From WGMK01 sp044359155 (GTDB lineage Bacteria > Hydrogenedentota > Hydrogenedentia > Hydrogenedentales > JAEUWI01), in assembly GCA_044359155.1 (NCBI GenBank), contig JBIKMR010000073.1:1-16688 (forward strand): a stretch of DNA of 16,688 nt, given 5' to 3'. The position numbers were made by a program, and so were the translations under genes. Below are positions 14,513 to 16,688 of this stretch, piece by piece; position 1 is the stretch's first letter, and every line of letters begins with the position of its first letter. The notes beneath the pieces were generated by a model. It saw only the letters and a program-made list of their open reading frames with translations, was not told the DNA's origin and searched no databases.

Positions 14513-15241
14513 GTGGCGAACTGGCATCTGGGCACACGCGCATTGGGCGACACGCCGACCATCATCGTGGCGGCGCGCGACGATGTGTCTGCCGACGAAT
14601 TGCAGGGCGCGTTGAATGCGGGTGCCCACGCCATCGAATTGCGTATCGACCACTTCCGCGAACTAGGCTCTAACTACGTGGTCGAACAGGTGCGCCGCCT
14701 GGCCGTGGGCCCCACGCTCGCCACCATCCGCCACGCCCGCGAGGGTGGCCAATGGCAGGCCGACGAAGCCGCGCGCCTTGCGCTCTACCGTGCCGTGCTT
14801 CCCCTGGTGCAAGGTGTGGACTGCGAACTCAGCGCAGCCGAAACCTGCGAGACTTTGTTTGCCGAGGCGCGCGCGGTGGGCAAACTGACCGTGGGCTCCT
14901 TTCACGATTTCAACGCCTGCCCCGACGACGCCACGCTGGACGCGCTCATCCCCGTTGGGGACCGGGCTGGGGCAGACGTGGTGAAGGTGGCGGCGCACTG
15001 CGAAACCCTGCACGACCTGCGCCGCCTGGCCGGTTTTACCCTGCGCCATGCCGGGCGCGGCGTGGTGGCAATTGGCATGGGCCCCGCCGGAACCGCGTCC
15101 CGCGTCTTCTTCCCTGCGCTGGGTTCGCTACTCACCTTTACCTTCTTGGGAGAACCCACCGCGCCGGGACAGTTGAACTGCACCGCCTTGGTTTCGTATC
15201 TTACCGGACTGTATCCACAAACGGACCGGACGCCGCAGTAA
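14513..15241 (+). CDS. aroD: type I 3-dehydroquinate dehydratase
   Basis: Shikimate-pathway enzyme that converts 3-dehydroquinate to 3-dehydroshikimate through a Schiff base. The GTG at 14513 is chosen because GGAG lies 7 nt upstream; it gives 242 residues, the usual length. The frame stays open further upstream only by running back into the terminator. Key residues are visible: ELRID (42-46), SFHDF with catalytic H131, VVKVAAHCETL with Schiff-base K158, and GMGPAGTASRVFFP (188-201) with R197 in the substrate loop, followed by LTFTFLGEPTAPGQ. This class I enzyme is unrelated to the smaller type II AroQ. A 48-codon ORF begins 33 nt after the stop and is probably co-transcribed. Confidence 0.93.
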   Translation: MANWHLGTRALGDTPTIIVAARDDVSADELQGALNAGAHAIELRIDHFRELGSNYVVEQVRRLAVGPTLATIRHAREGGQWQADEAARLALYRAVLPLVQGVDCELSAAETCETLFAEARAVGKLTVGSFHDFNACPDDATLDALIPVGDRAGADVVKVAAHCETLHDLRRLAGFTLRHAGRGVVAIGMGPAGTASRVFFPALGSLLTFTFLGEPTAPGQLNCTALVSYLTGLYPQTDRTPQ

Positions 15242-15274
15242 CTCGTTCGGGTGTAGTTATAGAGGGAACCTGCC

Positions 15275-15421
15275 TTGCAAACGTCGCTCATCATTCAATC
15301 CAACGGTACCGGTAAGCTTGATCTCGAAGACATGCTCCGCGAAGGTTGGGAAGTTGTTTCCATCACCGCAAACAACGGCCAGAGCTACAACGACTTCCTC
15401 GTGGTTCTCGAGAAGAACTAA
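15275..15421 (+). CDS. 48-residue small protein, DUF4177-like, downstream of aroD
   Basis: A TTG at 15275 follows AGAGGG with 8-9 nt spacing and opens a 48-codon frame ending at TAA 15419-15421. An in-frame TAG at 15260-15262 excludes a longer protein, and TTG is the only possible start between. The product begins MQTSLIIQSNGTGKLDLEDM and ends YNDFLVVLEKN. The middle LREGWEVVSITANNG resembles the strand-helix-strand pattern of DUF4177-type mini-proteins (EEGWELVSV, then a closing strand ending in K or R). There is no signal peptide or membrane segment. Codon use looks like that of real genes here, and the strong Shine-Dalgarno supports translation. Function is unknown; the family link is tentative. 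Confidence 0.6.
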   Translation: MQTSLIIQSNGTGKLDLEDMLREGWEVVSITANNGQSYNDFLVVLEKN

Positions 15422-15494
15422 CCCATTCCTTATTCCAAAATGTGAAATGTGTCTCTTCATCGAATTGTAAAAAACTCTTAATGCAATATTTACC

Positions 15495-15523
15495 TTGACG
15501 TATACACCGCATTTTGCTATCTT
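15495..15523 (+). promoter_or_regulatory. sigma70-like promoter for the 61-residue protein
   Basis: TTGACG (15495-15500) and TATCTT (15518-15523) are 17 bp apart, inside an AT-rich stretch (15422-15540) that contrasts with the GC-rich surroundings. The leader would be about 115 nt. Within it, GCTGGCC (15573-15579) can pair with GGCCAGC (15617-15623), ending 6 nt before the AGGAGA ribosome site, so a long-range stem could affect access to it. Confidence 0.65.
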
Positions 15524-15643
15524 GATTTCAGAAAGTTGAACTAGCCACACCTCGACCGGGCATTCCTCCGGCGCTGGCCCCACATCGATCCGCACTCATT
15601 CATCTATATCTGGGTCGGCCAGCAGTAAAAGGAGAGTCGAACA

Positions 15644-15829
15644 GTGGCTGTGTTCAAGTATTCCGGCGACCGCATCAGTGGCGAGCGCACCCATGAGTCG
15701 GGCACGATTGTTGCCGTGGACAAATTGGACGCGTACGACAAGCTTCGGGTGGCCGGGCTAACCAACATCCACTTGAAAAAAGTGGAAGGTTTGGCGGCAT
15801 TTGTCGAGAGGCTGCGCGTAGCGCGCTAG
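15644..15829 (+). CDS. 61-residue protein resembling the GspF/PilC N-terminal domain
   Basis: GTG at 15644 with AGGAGA 8 nt upstream. The 61-residue product starts MAVFKYSGDRISGERTHESG and continues TIVAVDKLDAYDKLRV, then AGLTNIHLKKVE. This matches the opening of type II secretion F / type IV pilus PilC proteins: (A/V)F.Y....G....SGTI.A....A...L...GL..I.L..V. In those proteins it precedes large membrane domains. Here the protein stops after a short basic tail, with no transmembrane segment. The gene has its own promoter and terminator, so it is unlikely to be just the broken start of a longer gene; no GspF remainder follows. It may be a stand-alone cytoplasmic partner or a relic under its own control. 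The function is unknown. Confidence 0.7.
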   Translation: MAVFKYSGDRISGERTHESGTIVAVDKLDAYDKLRVAGLTNIHLKKVEGLAAFVERLRVAR

Positions 15830-15849
15830 CCTGTATTCTCCGCACTTCT

Positions 15850-15889
15850 CCACGCCTTTGCCACTAGGCAAGGGCGTGGATTTCTTTTT
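15850..15889 (+). terminator. rho-independent terminator after the GspF-N-like gene
   Basis: CCACGCCTTTGCC (15850-15862) pairs with GGCAAGGGCGTGG (15867-15879), 13 bp with one wobble and an ACTA loop, followed by ATTTCTTTTT. It works for the plus strand. The minus-strand gene ends just beyond it, but the reverse orientation lacks a T-tract. Confidence 0.9.
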
Positions 15890-15890
15890 G

Positions 15891-16688
15891 CTACCACTGG
15901 ACCCGCGGCGCGCTGACGGCGGCACAGAACACGTCCACCCGCACCGCGCCCGCTATGCGCAACACCCGCGCGCATTCTGTCACTGTCGCCGCCGTGGTCA
16001 CTACGTCGTCCACCAACAGCACGGTGTCCCCGTTCATGGAATCCCCCGTCACGGCGAACGCGCCCCGCAGGTTGCTGCGGCGCGCTTCGGGGGTGAGCCT
16101 GCTCTGTGTGCGCGTGGGCCGTATCCGCTGAAGCCGGGCATCCAGCGTAGCATTAGGGAAAGCGGGCATTACCCGCTCCGCCAGCAGGGCGGCCTGGTTG
16201 AACCCACGCGCCCGCTGCCGTACTCGGTGCAAGGGCACCGGGCAGACCAGCGTGTAGTCCCCCACCGGCATTTCCTCACGGGCGAAATCCACCATGCGCT
16301 CGGCCAATGGCGCGGCCAAGCGGGTCTTGCCGTGGAACTTCAGCAGCTTCACCGCCTCGGCCACGGCGTCTTCATACCGCGCTGCCCCATAAACCCGGTC
16401 TACGTGGGGTAGCGGGCGCTCACGGCAATCGGCGCACGGGTAGTTCTCGCTAGCGCCAAAGCCGCGCATCTCGGCGTGGGGGCGGCCACAGCCCGTGCAG
16501 AAGGGGCGGCGCACCGCCGGGCTGCGTTCCCAGCAGCCGGGGCAGAAATAGCCGTTCTCCCCGGTGAGCAGCTGCACCCCGCATTCCCGACAGAACTCGG
16601 GCCAGAGCAGGTTCTTCACCGGCAAGGCCCAAGGCCGCAGGGCGGATGTCAACGCGGGGCGCAGCGCAGACGTAAACCAAAGTGCGGG
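15891..16688 (-). CDS. comF: ComF-type phosphoribosyltransferase-fold protein (5' end unresolved)
   Basis: Homologue of ComF/GntX, a protein family with a phosphoribosyltransferase fold tied to DNA uptake in competent bacteria but widespread elsewhere with unclear function. From a TTG at 16652 it would be 253 residues. Four CxxC pairs (C21/C24, C37/C40, C52/C55, C73/C76) should hold zinc in the N-terminal part. Then come CPVPLHRVRQRARGFNQA (137-154) and the PRPP-binding loop VLLVDDVVTTAATVTE (211-226). The frame stays open to the window edge with a repeated TSALRP (16635-16675 region), so the true start may lie outside. A GTG at residue 12 (VKNLLWPEFC) would fit ComF openings well but lacks a clear ribosome site. 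No terminator for this strand was seen. Confidence 0.88.
   Translation of the reverse strand, partial: PALWFTSALRPALTSALRPWALPVKNLLWPEFCRECGVQLLTGENGYFCPGCWERSPAVRRPFCTGCGRPHAEMRGFGASENYPCADCRERPLPHVDRVYGAARYEDAVAEAVKLLKFHGKTRLAAPLAERMVDFAREEMPVGDYTLVCPVPLHRVRQRARGFNQAALLAERVMPAFPNATLDARLQRIRPTRTQSRLTPEARRSNLRGAFAVTGDSMNGDTVLLVDDVVTTAATVTECARVLRIAGAVRVDVFCAAVSAPRVQW

Overview
This is a GC-rich bacterial chromosome window with densely packed, mostly housekeeping genes and no sign of a complete prophage, plasmid, CRISPR array or RNA gene. The source is probably an uncultured member of Candidatus Hydrogenedentes or a nearby PVC-like lineage. That is an inference from three things: a C-terminal ELLR(V/L)IQ repeat tail on the first, truncated protein; short palindromic intergenic repeats around CCTAGGGTGAAGCGAAGCGG; and TAGGAC/GGACGGATG nonamer repeats at gene ends. 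No rRNA or other phylogenetic marker was available to prove it.

Layout. 1-251: end of a protein with two ELLR..IQ repeats. 276-2812: a sigma70-like promoter, a long structured leader, then gap and pgk, two consecutive glycolytic enzymes in one operon. 2929-8920: rpsO, a strong terminator, a leader with hairpins and a 19-codon upstream ORF, pnp, another strong terminator, an M16 zinc protease, dut (1-nt overlap) and a secreted alkaline phosphatase. The rpsO-pnp-M16 order is a classic bacterial arrangement. 8921-9416: a convergent intergenic region filled with at least five kinds of palindromic repeat, including a perfect 45-nt inverted repeat. 9417-11609 (minus): an exported penicillin-acylase-type Ntn hydrolase, divergent from comB (11684-12406), a 2-phosphosulfolactate phosphatase homologue. 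12404-12485: nonamer repeats separating comB from a convergent TIGR02757/DUF2400 gene (12470-13273).

13417-16688: a secreted protein that looks like two fused phage tail-tube (T4 gp19-like) domains; aroD with a GTG start; a 48-residue TTG-start protein just behind aroD; a promoter and a 61-residue protein resembling only the N-terminal domain of GspF/PilC; and a minus-strand ComF-type phosphoribosyltransferase whose 5' end is unresolved.

How the genes work together. gap/pgk carry central glycolysis. rpsO/pnp link ribosome assembly and RNA decay. dut and aroD are nucleotide and shikimate housekeeping. The phosphatase and acylase are exported hydrolases suited to scavenging. The items most likely to be new biology are the signal-peptide-bearing double tail-tube protein, the two mini-proteins, the pnp leader with an abutting upstream ORF, and the repeats that supply stop codons to gene ends.
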